NCBI RefSeq assembly: GCF_002262885.1 | Contig: NZ_NKYF01000020.1 | Span: 106,679 to 170,678 of the forward strand | DNA: 64,000 nt | Direction of reading: 5' to 3' | Source of the DNA: Pseudonocardia sp. MH-G8 | GTDB taxonomy: Bacteria; Actinomycetota; Actinomycetes; Mycobacteriales; Pseudonocardiaceae | In this document: in pieces, positions 26,472-35,158 of the stretch | How the letters are laid out: each line of letters opens with the position of its first letter | How positions within the stretch are numbered: position 1 is the stretch's first letter | The notes under the pieces: model-generated | Told to the model about the DNA's origin: nothing | What the model saw: the letters and a program-made list of their open reading frames with translations, nothing else | Databases searched by the model: none | Made by a program: the position numbers and the translations under genes

Positions 26472-26942
26472 TCAGATGCGGTCGGCGAGCTCGCGGGCCG
26501 CGTCGAGCTCCATCCGGCGCAGCTTCTCCACCCGGCGCCGGGTGTCCTCGTCGTCGTCGAACCGGGCGTCGAGGAACGCGAGGAGCACCTCCCGCGCCAT
26601 CGCCGGCCCGATGAGCCACGCTCCCATCGCGATCGCGTTGGTGTCGTCGTGCTCCACCCCCTGGTGCGCGGAGTAGACGTCATGGCCCAGGCCTGCGCGG
26701 ATGCCGGGGATCTTGTTGGCCGCGATCACGGCACCCACCCCCGTGCCGCAGACGAGCACCGCGCGATCGGCCTCCCCGCGGCGGACGAGGTCGCAGGTGG
26801 CGAACGTGATGTCGGGGAAGTCGACCGGCGAGTCGTCCGGAGCTCCCCGATCGATGATCTCGTGACCGAGCTCGGTGAGCACGTCGACGACGTGCTGCTT
26901 CAGCCCGATCCCGGCGTGGTCATTACCGAGCGCGATCCTCAT
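26472..26942 (-). CDS. RpiB/LacA/LacB-family sugar-phosphate isomerase
   Basis: A 156-residue protein: RIALGNDHAGIGLKQHVVD at the N-terminus, a DFPDITFATCDLVRRGE segment, the active-site VLVCGTGVGAVIAANKIPGI with its Cys near residue 65, and GHDVYSAHQGVEHDDTNAIA. These are hallmarks of ribose-5-phosphate isomerase B and galactose-6-phosphate isomerases, and a near-identical fold is used by tetrose-phosphate isomerases of polyol catabolism. Its promoter region carries a repeated operator array, implying sugar-inducible control rather than a housekeeping role. Confidence 0.9.
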   Translation of the reverse strand: MRIALGNDHAGIGLKQHVVDVLTELGHEIIDRGAPDDSPVDFPDITFATCDLVRRGEADRAVLVCGTGVGAVIAANKIPGIRAGLGHDVYSAHQGVEHDDTNAIAMGAWLIGPAMAREVLLAFLDARFDDDEDTRRRVEKLRRMELDAARELADRI

Positions 26943-26992
26943 GCCTCCAGCTTCGCACCCACAGATCAGGAACGCTGGGCACGCCCGGCCCA

Positions 26993-27065
26993 GCGCTCAC
27001 ACACCGATCACCGCGCTCACACACCGGTTGCAGTCGGTGTGGCAGCACAGGAGTCGGTGTGCGAG
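26993..27065. promoter_or_regulatory. four-box operator array upstream of the rpiB-like gene
   Basis: Two identical boxes GCGCTCACACACCG lie at 26993-27006 and 27013-27026, 20 bases apart. Two inverted boxes CGGTGTG follow at 27035-27041 and 27055-27061, again 20 bases apart; the last, with its flank CGGTGTGCGAG, is nearly the exact complement of the first two. The array fills the gap between the rpiB-like start (26942) and the end of the SARP-type gene (27100). Regular spacing and symmetry suggest cooperative binding of a dimeric regulator. Confidence 0.6.
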
Positions 27066-27099
27066 GCCCGTCGCCGTCCGTCGTGACCCCGGAGAGCTG

Positions 27100-29025
27100 C
27101 TAACCGCGCAGTGCGCGCAGGAGGTCGGCGACCGGGCCCAGGCTCACCATCGCGCTGCTCGCCCCGGCGAGCTCCGTCGCGGCGGGTGCCAGCGCCGCCT
27201 CGGCACGGGCCGCGACGCGCACGTCGCCCGTGACCAGCGCCGCGCGGCCGGCCAGCCACCACAGCGCCTCGTGCAGCTGGCCCGGTGGTGGGTCGGGGAG
27301 CGCGCTCACCGCGGCGGCGGCCTCCTCGTGGCGCTGCTGCGCCAGCAGGACGTGCGGGCGGACCCAGGGCTCGTAGGGGCCCAGGTCGCCGACCCGCCCG
27401 AGCGGATCGCCGCGGCGCAGCCGGAGGCAGGCGAGGGCGAACGCGCGCAGTCCGGTCTCGACGCCGGGCATCCCCGCACCCGCGAGCGCGTCCGCCGCAC
27501 GCCGGTACCGGTCCTCGGCGTCGGGAGCCCCGTCCTCCGCGGCCCGCATGGCCCGGAACCACGCGACGAAGATGCCGGCGAGGGGACGGTCGAGGCGTTC
27601 GCCCAGCTCGGCGAGCGCATCGGCGTGCGCGGCGGCCCCGTCGAGATCTCCGAGGCCGCTGAGCGCCTGCAGACGGATGATCCGCCCGAGGATCGACGAC
27701 GTCGGCAGGTCGTGCTCGTCGGCGATGCCGACGATCTCGCGCCCGATCGCGTCACGGTCCGCGGCCAGGCCGGCGCGGGAGAAGGTCTGCAGGAACGTGC
27801 CCGAGAGCGCGGTGACCAGCAGGGCCGGATCGGCCGACGCCCGGGCGAGCGCCTCGGCCTCGCCCGCGGCCTCCCGGCCGCGGGCGCCGGGCAGGCCGCG
27901 GGTCTCCACGGCGATCCTCGTCAGCAGGCGCGCGCGCAGCGGCGGCCGACCCCCTCCCGGCAGCCGCCGCAGGGTCCGTTCGGCGGCCGCGGCGACGGCG
28001 GCGGAGGCGTCGGGGTCGTCGGCCCGCGACCAGATGCTCGGCACGTCGTACGCGGCGAGGATGCGCGCGGTGAGCTCGGGGTCGCCGAGGTCCTCGGCCG
28101 CCGCGACGGTGGCCGCGTGCTGGGCGATCGCCGACCCGGGCTGCCCGCCGTGCACCGTGAGGCTGCGCAGCAGCGCGGTCGTCGACACGAGCGCGGCGCG
28201 CTCGCTCACGGTCGTGCTGCGGCCCCATGCCGCCCACATCTGCTGCGCCGGGCCCGTCACGCCGCTCAGGTCGAGGTGCGGTGCACGGCGGAGGATGTCG
28301 GTCCGGAGCTGCCCGAGCGCGGGGCCGGGGTCGATCCCGAGCTCCTCGGCGAGCCGCGTGGCCGCGCGCCGCAGCACCGCGAGCGCGTCGCCCTGGCGGT
28401 CGCAGCGGTAGAGCGCGAGCGCGAGCAGCCGCCAGCCCTCCTCCCGCCACGGGTGCTCGGTGACGTGCGCGTCGAGATCCGCCACGGCGTCGGCGGGCCG
28501 GGCCGCGGTGAGCAGCGCCGTGGCGAGCTGCTCCACGGTGGCCAGCCGCAGTTCGGTGAGCCGAGCCCGCTCGGCGTGCGCCCAGTGCGAATCGGGGAAG
28601 TCGGCGTAGGGCGTTCCCCGCCACAGGTCCAACGCGCGCCGCAGCTCGTCCACGGAACCGCCGCGGCGCCCGGCCGCGCTGCCGACCGCGGCGTCGAACC
28701 GCCAGGCGTCCACGACCTCGGTGGCGGCCCGGAACGCATACCCGGTGCCCTCGGTCACGATCGAGCGGGCGCCGTCCACGCCCAGGTGCGGATCGAGCGC
28801 CGCCCGCAGGTCCGAGACGAACGTGCGCACGGCCCCGACCGCGCGACGCGGCGGGTGCGCGCCCCACAGGTCCTCGACCAGCACCGGCACCGGCACCACC
28901 CGCCTCCGGGCCACGACCAGGCGCGCCAGCACCTCGCGGTGCCGCGGCCCCTTGACGTCGAGCCGGTGCCCGCGGGGGTCGTGCACCTCGACCGGGCCGA
29001 GGACCCGGACCACCGGTGCGGTCAC
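27100..29025 (-). CDS. AfsR/SARP-type regulator with bacterial transcriptional activator domain
   Basis: A 641-residue regulator. Residues 1-95 form an OmpR-like winged helix (VRVLGPVEVHDPRGHRLDVK, then RRAVGAVRTFVSDLRAAL), residues 100-240 the BTAD domain (WRGTPYADF, GWRLLALALYRCDRQGDALA), and the rest is helical and TPR-like without an NTPase P-loop. GTG at 29025 chosen because the DNA-binding domain begins directly there. It is divergent from the alpha/beta hydrolase gene with only 62 bases between, so it may activate that gene. No antibiotic cluster is nearby. Confidence 0.87.
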   Translation of the reverse strand: MTAPVVRVLGPVEVHDPRGHRLDVKGPRHREVLARLVVARRRVVPVPVLVEDLWGAHPPRRAVGAVRTFVSDLRAALDPHLGVDGARSIVTEGTGYAFRAATEVVDAWRFDAAVGSAAGRRGGSVDELRRALDLWRGTPYADFPDSHWAHAERARLTELRLATVEQLATALLTAARPADAVADLDAHVTEHPWREEGWRLLALALYRCDRQGDALAVLRRAATRLAEELGIDPGPALGQLRTDILRRAPHLDLSGVTGPAQQMWAAWGRSTTVSERAALVSTTALLRSLTVHGGQPGSAIAQHAATVAAAEDLGDPELTARILAAYDVPSIWSRADDPDASAAVAAAAERTLRRLPGGGRPPLRARLLTRIAVETRGLPGARGREAAGEAEALARASADPALLVTALSGTFLQTFSRAGLAADRDAIGREIVGIADEHDLPTSSILGRIIRLQALSGLGDLDGAAAHADALAELGERLDRPLAGIFVAWFRAMRAAEDGAPDAEDRYRRAADALAGAGMPGVETGLRAFALACLRLRRGDPLGRVGDLGPYEPWVRPHVLLAQQRHEEAAAAVSALPDPPPGQLHEALWWLAGRAALVTGDVRVAARAEAALAPAATELAGASSAMVSLGPVADLLRALRG

Positions 29026-29087
29026 TGATCGAACGCTGATCGGCGGGGTCGAGCATCGGTGCCACCCCGTTGAGAGGAGCAACAACG

Positions 29088-29966
29088 ATGGAACCGACCA
29101 TCCCCGGCTTCCACCAGGAGCGTGTACCCGGTGCCGACGGAGTGCGGCTGAACGTCGCGGTGGGCGGCAACGGCAGCCCGGTCGTCCTGCTGCACGGCTT
29201 CCCCCAGACCCACCTCATGTGGCGCCACGTGGCCCCCGAGCTGGCCCGCGACCACCTGGTGATCTGCCCGGACCTGCGCGGCTACGGCGCCAGCGACACG
29301 CCTGCCGCCACCGACCCGTCGGTCTACTCCAAGCGCACCATGGCCGCTGACGTCGTGGCGGTGGCGCGGCACCTCGGCGCGGACCGCTTCGCGCTCGCAG
29401 GTCACGACCGCGGCGCGCTGGTCGCGATCCGCGCGGGCCTCGACCACCCCGCGGCGGTGACGCACCTGGCCTCGCTGGACGTCCTGCCCACCCTGGACAT
29501 GTGGGACATCCTCCATGGTGTCGATGCCTCCGTGGCGTTCCACCTCTACCTCATGGCGCAGCCACCGGGCCTGCCCGAGCGGATGATCGAGGGCAGCAGC
29601 GACGAGTTCTTCGGGTTCTTCCTCGACGCCTGGAGCCGGCACCCGGGCGCGATTCCGGCCGACGTCCGTGCAGCCTACCTGCGCGCCTGTCGGAACACGG
29701 TGCCCTCGATCGTCGCCGACTACCGCGCCTCGGCCGGGATCGACCTCGAGCACGACCGGGCCGACCGCGCCGCCGGGCACGTGTTGACCATGCCCGTGAC
29801 CGTCGTGCAACAGGACTGGGGCGCCGCCCTCGGCTACGACGCGGCCGCGCTCTGGAAGCCCTGGGCCCGCGACCTCGAGCACCTGACCCTCGACCTGGGC
29901 CACTTCATGGCCGAGGAGGCCCCGGCGGACGTGCTCGAGGCCCTGCGCCACCTGCTCTCCCGCTGA
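29088..29966 (+). CDS. alpha/beta hydrolase, haloacetate-dehalogenase/epoxide-hydrolase-like
   Basis: A 292-residue alpha/beta hydrolase. HGFPQTHLMWRHVAPEL holds the oxyanion region, the nucleophile is Asp107 in GHDRGALV, an acid is likely at Asp131 (LDVLPT), and the base is His272 (LGHFMAEEAP). An Asp nucleophile marks dehalogenases and epoxide hydrolases. Arg108 is kept but the second carboxylate-binding Arg of fluoroacetate dehalogenases is Leu111, so haloacetates may not be the substrate. ATG at 29088 behind GAGAGGAGC. Divergent from the SARP-type regulator. Confidence 0.87.
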   Translation: MEPTIPGFHQERVPGADGVRLNVAVGGNGSPVVLLHGFPQTHLMWRHVAPELARDHLVICPDLRGYGASDTPAATDPSVYSKRTMAADVVAVARHLGADRFALAGHDRGALVAIRAGLDHPAAVTHLASLDVLPTLDMWDILHGVDASVAFHLYLMAQPPGLPERMIEGSSDEFFGFFLDAWSRHPGAIPADVRAAYLRACRNTVPSIVADYRASAGIDLEHDRADRAAGHVLTMPVTVVQQDWGAALGYDAAALWKPWARDLEHLTLDLGHFMAEEAPADVLEALRHLLSR

Positions 29967-30005
29967 TCGGCACCGCCAGGGGAGGTGGCCCGGGTGGTCG
30001 CAGCC

Positions 30006-30512
30006 TCAGTGCGTGCGAAGTCGGGTGACCCGGCCCTCGCCCACCGGCTCGTCGGCCGGTTCGTCACGGGGTTCGTCGCGGGGTTCGTCGGCGACGGCGT
30101 CGAGCAGCGGCACGGGCCTGCTCGTCATCGTGACGACCGTCCCGCCCCCGTCATGACGGATCCGTACCTGCTCCATGCACTCGTGGACGGCGCGCAGCCC
30201 GTAGCCGGGTCCGCCGCTGCCCGGGTCGCGCCACCGGCCCTCGTCACGCACGACCACCACGATGCTGCGGTCGTGCGCACCGACGACGAGCCGGCCGACG
30301 ACCTCGACGTCTCCCAGGTCCCCCGTCGCGTACGCGTGGTCCACCGCGTTCGTGCACGCCTCGCTGATCGCGAGGACGGCGTCGACACGGTCGGCCTCCG
30401 GCCACCGCAGCTGCTCCAGCCACGCGTTCAGGCCACCGCGGAAGAAGATCAGCTGCACCGGGTCGGCCGCGAACCGGATCCGGTAGTACCCCGTCACCCC
30501 CGTCACGCCCAC
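30006..30512 (-). CDS. anti-sigma-factor-type ATP-binding protein (RsbW/SpoIIAB-like)
   Basis: About 168 residues with a HATPase_c_2 domain: LAISEACTNAVDHAYATG is the N-box, VVVRDEGRWRDPG the G1 box, and GGPGYGLRAVHECMEQVRIR the G2 region. Such proteins phosphorylate anti-anti-sigma factors and bind sigma factors. The C-terminal tail repeats DEPR/DEPA (DEPRDEPRDEPADEP), an acidic low-complexity extension. Start uncertain among three closely spaced GTGs (30512, 30506, 30497). No partner STAS or sigma gene lies next to it; it is 89 bases after the sugar permease on the same strand. Confidence 0.8.
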   Translation of the reverse strand: MGVTGVTGYYRIRFAADPVQLIFFRGGLNAWLEQLRWPEADRVDAVLAISEACTNAVDHAYATGDLGDVEVVGRLVVGAHDRSIVVVVRDEGRWRDPGSGGPGYGLRAVHECMEQVRIRHDGGGTVVTMTSRPVPLLDAVADEPRDEPRDEPADEPVGEGRVTRLRTH

Positions 30513-30601
30513 AGCATGGCCATCCGCGGCGGGGCGCGCGACCGCTGGCGGGCGGGGGCGTCCGGGACCGCCGTCGTCCGGGAGCGGCGGTACCGCGCGG
30601 A

Positions 30602-31576
30602 TCACCGCGCCCGCCAGTTCTTGAGGCTGTCCAGCGCGACGGCCACGACGATGACCGCGCCCTTGATGATGAGCTGGGTGAAGAACGGCACGTTCATCAG
30701 CACGAGCCCGTTGCTGAGGACCCCGATGATCAAGGCACCGACGAAGGTGCCGTAGATGCGTCCACGCCCTCCGAACAGCGACGTGCCGCCGAGCACGACC
30801 GCTGCGATCGCATCCAGCTCGTACCCCTCCCCCGCGCGCGGCTGCCCGGACTCGACGCGCGCGGCGAACATGACACCGGCCAGCCCGGCGGTGAACCCGG
30901 CGAGCAGGTAGACCCGCAGCAGCACCGACTTCACCTTGATGCCGGCCAGCCGGGCGGCCTCGACGTTGCCGCCGACGGCGTAGACGTGCCGTCCGAAGGT
31001 GGTGCGCTCCAGGATGAACCAGACGACGACGTAGGTGATCACCATGACGAGGACGGGCGAGGGGATGGCGGCGAAGTTGCCGTTGCCGAGCAGCCGGAAG
31101 CCCAGCTGGCCCTCGGCGATCAGGGGTTGGCCGTCGGTCAGGGCGTACGCCGTGCCACGCAGGTAGGTCAGCGCGCCGAGGGTCACGATGAACGCGGGCA
31201 GCGCGAGGTAGGCCACCAGCAGGCCGTTGAGCAGGCCGGCCGCGGCGCCCACGAGGATCCCCCCGACGACCGCGACGACGGCGGGCGCGCCACTGTTCCA
31301 CAGCAGCACCGACGACACCCCCGCGACGCCGATGATCGAGCCGACCGAGAGGTCGATGCCGCCGGTGAGGATCACGACCGTCATGCCGGCGGCCAGTACC
31401 GCGTTGATCGAGACCGCGCGGGCGACGTTGAAGCCGTTGCTCAGGCTCCAGAAGTTCGGCGCGATCACCGCCATCAAGACGATCATGGCGAGCAGCACGA
31501 GGACGATGCCGTAGCGGTCCCACACCTGCGCGAAGGAGCGGCGCCCAGGGGCGTTCGCGGTCTCGGTCGCGGTCAC
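30602..31576 (-). CDS. ribose-type sugar ABC importer, permease
   Basis: A 324-residue RbsC-like permease with about nine to ten helices; the family signature LTGGIDLSVGSIIGVAG lies near residue 75, and AARLAGIKVKSVLLRVYLLA and ELDAIAAVVLGGTSLFGGRG are the later conserved blocks. GTG start at 31576 overlaps the ATPase stop by four bases. It is the last gene of a binding protein-ATPase-permease operon that imports a pentose or related sugar or polyol. Confidence 0.93.
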   Translation of the reverse strand: MTATETANAPGRRSFAQVWDRYGIVLVLLAMIVLMAVIAPNFWSLSNGFNVARAVSINAVLAAGMTVVILTGGIDLSVGSIIGVAGVSSVLLWNSGAPAVVAVVGGILVGAAAGLLNGLLVAYLALPAFIVTLGALTYLRGTAYALTDGQPLIAEGQLGFRLLGNGNFAAIPSPVLVMVITYVVVWFILERTTFGRHVYAVGGNVEAARLAGIKVKSVLLRVYLLAGFTAGLAGVMFAARVESGQPRAGEGYELDAIAAVVLGGTSLFGGRGRIYGTFVGALIIGVLSNGLVLMNVPFFTQLIIKGAVIVVAVALDSLKNWRAR

Positions 31577-33093
31577 CTCCCGCGGCCTCCGCCCTGGTCG
31601 GCGACCCCGGTGGCGTGCAGCATGACGGCCTCCTCCGTGGCCTCGGCCCGATCGAGCTCGGCGACGATCCGCCCACCGCGCACCACGAGCACGCGATCGC
31701 TGATGCCCAGGGCCTCGGGCAGGTCCGACGAGACGACCAGCACGGCGACGCCGTCGCGGGCCAGCTCGTTGATGATGCGGTAGATCTCGTACTTGGCGCC
31801 GATGTCGACGCCCCGGGTGGGCTCGTCGAGGATCAGCACCCGCGGCCCGACGGTGAGCCACCGCCCGAGCACCACCTTCTGCTGGTTCCCGCCCGAGAGG
31901 TGCCCCACCTCCTGGAGCGGGGACGTGCTGCGGATGCTCAGCGCCTCCATCTGCCTGCGGGCCGAGTCGGCGACGGCGCCGCGGCGCAGCACCCCGAGCC
32001 GGCTGAGCCGCTGCAGCGCCGACACGACGAGGTTGTCGCGGATCGACATCTGCGGGAACAGGGCCTGCTCCTTGCGGCTCTCGGGCAGCAGCCCGATGCC
32101 GTCCCTGATGCTCGCGGACGGGGAACGGCGCTCGAGCCGCTCGCCGTCGAGCGCGACGGAGCCGCCCCGCGCCCGGTCCGCGCCGTAGATCAGCCGGGCG
32201 ATCTCGGTGCGGCCCGCCCCGATCAGGCCGACCATCCCGACCACCTCGCCGGCCCGCAGCTCCAGGTCGACCGGCCCGGTGCCGGCGCCGTCGGTGAGGC
32301 CCTCGGCCCGGAGCACGACGTCACCCGGGACGCGGTCGTCGTGGACGTAGAGCTCCTCGACGTCGCGACCGATCATCTGGCCCACCACCCGCTCCGGGGT
32401 GACGTCGGCCCGCTCGCTCGTGCCCACCCCGGCGCCGTCGCGGAACACCGTGACCCGGTCGGCGAGCCGCCATACCTCCTCCATGCGGTGGCTGATGTAC
32501 ACCAGCCCCATCCCGGCGGCCCGCATCTCGTCGATCAGGTCGAACAGCTGCCGGGCCTCCCGGTCCGACAGCGCCGCCGTCGGCTCGTCGAGGACCAGGA
32601 TCCGCGCGTCCTCCGCGAGGGCCCGGGCGATCTCGACCAGCTGCTGGTGGCCGACGGACAGGCGCCGCATCGGCGAGCGGGGGTCGACGTCGGCGCGGAC
32701 GCGCGCGAGCTTCTCGCCCGCGTCGCGCAGCACGCGCTTGCGGTCCAGCAGCCCCAGCCGTGTCCGGGGCTCGGCCCCGAGAGCGAGGTTCTCGGCCACC
32801 GTCATGTCCGGGACCGTGTTCAGCTCCTGGTGGATGATCGCGACGCCCAGCGCCGTCGCCTCGCTCGGCGAGGAGATCGTCACCGGCTGCCCGTCGATGC
32901 GGATGGTTCCCGCATCCGGGGCGTGCACGCCGGCGAGCACCTTCATCAGCGTGGACTTGCCCGCGCCGTTCTCGCCCATGAGCGCGTGCACCTCGCCCGC
33001 CGCGAGGTCGAAGTCGACGCCGCGCAGCGCCGGTGCGCCCCCGAACGACTTGGTGATGCCCTGCATCGTCAGCAGGGCCGTCGGTGTGGACAT
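31573..33093 (-). CDS. ribose-type sugar ABC importer, tandem ATPase
   Basis: A 506-residue RbsA-like protein with two ABC domains. The N-terminal half has Walker A GENGAGKST and Walker B ILVLDEPTAALSDREA; the C-terminal half has a degenerate P-loop GLIGAGRTE, LSGGNQQKVVLGRWL and ILDEPTRGVDIGAKYEIY, the normal asymmetry of this family. ATG at 33093, 14 bases after the binding-protein stop. Overlaps the permease start. Confidence 0.95.
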   Translation of the reverse strand: MSTPTALLTMQGITKSFGGAPALRGVDFDLAAGEVHALMGENGAGKSTLMKVLAGVHAPDAGTIRIDGQPVTISSPSEATALGVAIIHQELNTVPDMTVAENLALGAEPRTRLGLLDRKRVLRDAGEKLARVRADVDPRSPMRRLSVGHQQLVEIARALAEDARILVLDEPTAALSDREARQLFDLIDEMRAAGMGLVYISHRMEEVWRLADRVTVFRDGAGVGTSERADVTPERVVGQMIGRDVEELYVHDDRVPGDVVLRAEGLTDGAGTGPVDLELRAGEVVGMVGLIGAGRTEIARLIYGADRARGGSVALDGERLERRSPSASIRDGIGLLPESRKEQALFPQMSIRDNLVVSALQRLSRLGVLRRGAVADSARRQMEALSIRSTSPLQEVGHLSGGNQQKVVLGRWLTVGPRVLILDEPTRGVDIGAKYEIYRIINELARDGVAVLVVSSDLPEALGISDRVLVVRGGRIVAELDRAEATEEAVMLHATGVADQGGGRGR

Positions 33094-33107
33094 CCGTGGT
33101 CCCGCGC

Positions 33108-34088
33108 CTACTGCCAGCCCTCGTACTCCGCGAGGTTGTCCCGAGTGATCATCTGCGTCGGCACCAGCACCGACTCCTGCTCGAGCGGCTCACCCGCGAA
33201 CAGCTGGCGGGCCATCTCCAGCGCGATGGCGCCCTGGGTGTTGGGGTCCTGCGCGGCCGTTCCGCGGAACATCGAGTCGGGCTTCTGCAGCTCCGCGACG
33301 GCCTCCGGGGACGCGTCGACGCCGACGATCACCAGGTCGGTGATCCCCGCCTGCTGGGCCGCGAGCGTGGCCCCCAGCGCCGTGGGGTCGTTGATCCCGA
33401 AGACGCCCGCCACGTCCGGGTGCGCGGTGAGCATGTCGGTGGTGATGGTCAGCGCCTCGGCGCGCCCGTTGTCGCCGCTCTGCTCGGCGACGATCGCGAT
33501 CTGCGGGTAGGCCTCCAACGCACGCTTGCAGCCGGTGACCCGGTCCTGCACCGACGAGATCGGCGTGCCGTTGACCAGCAGGATCTCCCCCGCGCCGCCG
33601 ATCTGGTCGGCCAGGTAGGTGCAGGCGATCTCGCCGGCCGCCGTGTTGTCCAGGGTGACCATCGCCTCGGCGCCGCGCGCCGCCACGTCCACCGCCACCA
33701 CCCGGATGCCGGCCTCCTTGGCGCGGTCGACCGCGGGCCCGATGCCTTCGGAGTCGACGGCGTTGATCAGCAGGACGTCGATCTGCTGCTGGATGAACGC
33801 GTCGATCTGCTCGTTCTGGGCGCCGAGGTCCTGCCGCCCGTCCTGGACGTTGACGGTGGCGCCGAGCTCCTCCGCGGCCGCCTGCACGCCGTTGGCCATC
33901 GACTGGAAGAACGGGTTGCTGAGGTCCTGGACCATCAGCCCGATCGCCTCGACCTCGGCGCCCGGCCCGCCGCCGGTGTCGGTGGCGACCGGGTCACCCT
34001 CGCTGCACCCGGCCGCGAACGCGCACGCGAGGACCATCCCGCCCGCCACCAGGCGCGCGCGGGTCCGCCGGAACTGCCCAAGCATCAT
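33108..34088 (-). CDS. ribose-type sugar ABC importer, binding lipoprotein
   Basis: A 326-residue periplasmic-binding-protein-1 type lipoprotein: signal peptide ending in CAFAAGC (Cys28), then IGLMVQDLSNPFFQSMANG, DVLLINAVDSEGIGPAVDRA, and a Rossmann-like second lobe with VFGINDPTALGATLAAQQAG. First gene of the rbs-type operon. Upstream is a LacI-type palindrome, but no LacI gene is in the window. Ligand could be a pentose, tetritol or similar; the rpiB-like gene about 6 kb away could serve the same pathway. Confidence 0.92.
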   Translation of the reverse strand: MMLGQFRRTRARLVAGGMVLACAFAAGCSEGDPVATDTGGGPGAEVEAIGLMVQDLSNPFFQSMANGVQAAAEELGATVNVQDGRQDLGAQNEQIDAFIQQQIDVLLINAVDSEGIGPAVDRAKEAGIRVVAVDVAARGAEAMVTLDNTAAGEIACTYLADQIGGAGEILLVNGTPISSVQDRVTGCKRALEAYPQIAIVAEQSGDNGRAEALTITTDMLTAHPDVAGVFGINDPTALGATLAAQQAGITDLVIVGVDASPEAVAELQKPDSMFRGTAAQDPNTQGAIALEMARQLFAGEPLEQESVLVPTQMITRDNLAEYEGWQ

Positions 34089-34134
34089 TGCTCGTACCTC
34101 GTTCTCGTCGCCCCCGCGCCGATCGAGCGGGGCG

Positions 34135-34149
34135 CTTGAAGCGCTTTCC
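34135..34149. promoter_or_regulatory. LacI-family-type operator
   Basis: CTTGAAGCGCTTTCC resembles the common LacI/GalR-family site TGAAAGCGCTTTCA, with the central AAGCGCTT palindrome intact. It lies 47 bases upstream of the sugar-binding-protein start, between that gene and the LysR gene. The regulator that would read it is not in the window. Confidence 0.6.
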
Positions 34150-34154
34150 GCGCG

Positions 34155-35087
34155 TCACCGTAGCCGTCGAACGACGCGAACGGGAGCTCTGGCTCCGGGC
34201 TGGGCGTGCCGGAGCAGGGCCGCGGCCGCACCGGCGGGACGGGTGCCCGCGTGCCACACCGCACGCAGGGTCCGGGACAGCTCGATTCCCGCGGTCGGCA
34301 CCTCGACGAGCGTCCGCGCGGCGATGTCCGCGGCCACGACCAGCTCGCTGAGCAGGGCCGGACCGCCGCCTGCCAGCGCCGCGCTGCGGATGGCCGTGCT
34401 CGAGCCGAGCTCCAGCAACGGCCGGACGAGGTGCTCACCGTGCATCGCGACGGCCTGCTCCGCGGTCTCCCGGGTCCCCGAGCCGACCTCCCGGCTGATC
34501 AACGGGGTGCGCGCCAGCTCGGCGGCGTCGACCGGGCGGCGCCGCCGAGCCCAGGGGTGCGCCGGCGCCACCGCCAGCACCAGGCGATCGCGCCCCACCT
34601 CCCGCGAGCGCAGCCCGCTCAGGCGGCCCGGCGACTCGATGAACCCGAGCTCGACGGCGGCGTCGCGCACGAGGTCGCACACCCGGGCCGAGTTCATCAC
34701 CTGCAGGCCGACGCGCAGCTCGGGTTCCGATCGACGCAGCTCGCCCAGCCAGGCCGGCAGCAGGTGCTCGGCGACGGTCAGGCTCGCGGCGATCCGCAGT
34801 TGCGCCGGCCCCTCCTGCCGCAGGACCTCGACCCCCTCGACGAGGACGTCCAGCTCGTCGAGCACCCGTTGCGCCCACCCGGTGACGAGCTCACCGGCCG
34901 CCGTCAACGCGGTGCCCCGGCGGCTGCGGTCGAGCAGGCGCACGCCCAGCCTGCGCTCGAGCGCGCTCATCCGCTTGCTGGCCGCGGGCTGGGTCGTGCC
35001 CGCCTGCACCGCGGCCGCGGTGAGGCTCCCGCGGTCGGCCACCAGCACCAGGAGCCGCAACGACTCGACGTCGGGAAGCCAGGTCAT
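34155..35087 (-). CDS. LysR-family regulator next to a YeiH-type exporter
   Basis: A 310-residue LysR protein: helix-turn-helix LTAAAVQAGTTQPAASKRMS with LERRLGVRLLDRS, followed by a two-lobed effector domain. It is divergent from the YeiH-like gene with 71 bases between start codons. This mirrors the YeiE-YeiH arrangement in enterobacteria, where the LysR protein responds to sulfite and controls the transporter. A similar role is likely here but is by analogy. Confidence 0.9.
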   Translation of the reverse strand: MTWLPDVESLRLLVLVADRGSLTAAAVQAGTTQPAASKRMSALERRLGVRLLDRSRRGTALTAAGELVTGWAQRVLDELDVLVEGVEVLRQEGPAQLRIAASLTVAEHLLPAWLGELRRSEPELRVGLQVMNSARVCDLVRDAAVELGFIESPGRLSGLRSREVGRDRLVLAVAPAHPWARRRRPVDAAELARTPLISREVGSGTRETAEQAVAMHGEHLVRPLLELGSSTAIRSAALAGGGPALLSELVVAADIAARTLVEVPTAGIELSRTLRAVWHAGTRPAGAAAALLRHAQPGARAPVRVVRRLR

Positions 35088-35158
35088 GCCCCCAGGTTAT
35101 GACGTCAGGTCGGACCGACCGCTACCGGAGGACCCCCGCAACGGCGACCGTGGACATC

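Noticed and set aside
27100..29966. A biosynthetic gene cluster controlled by the SARP-type regulator
   Set aside because: No polyketide, peptide synthetase, terpene or tailoring gene set is nearby; the neighbours are a hydrolase and an isomerase.
29967..30005. Terminator between the alpha/beta hydrolase and the anti-sigma-type gene
   Set aside because: Pairing of the GGAGGTGG stretch is too weak to call.
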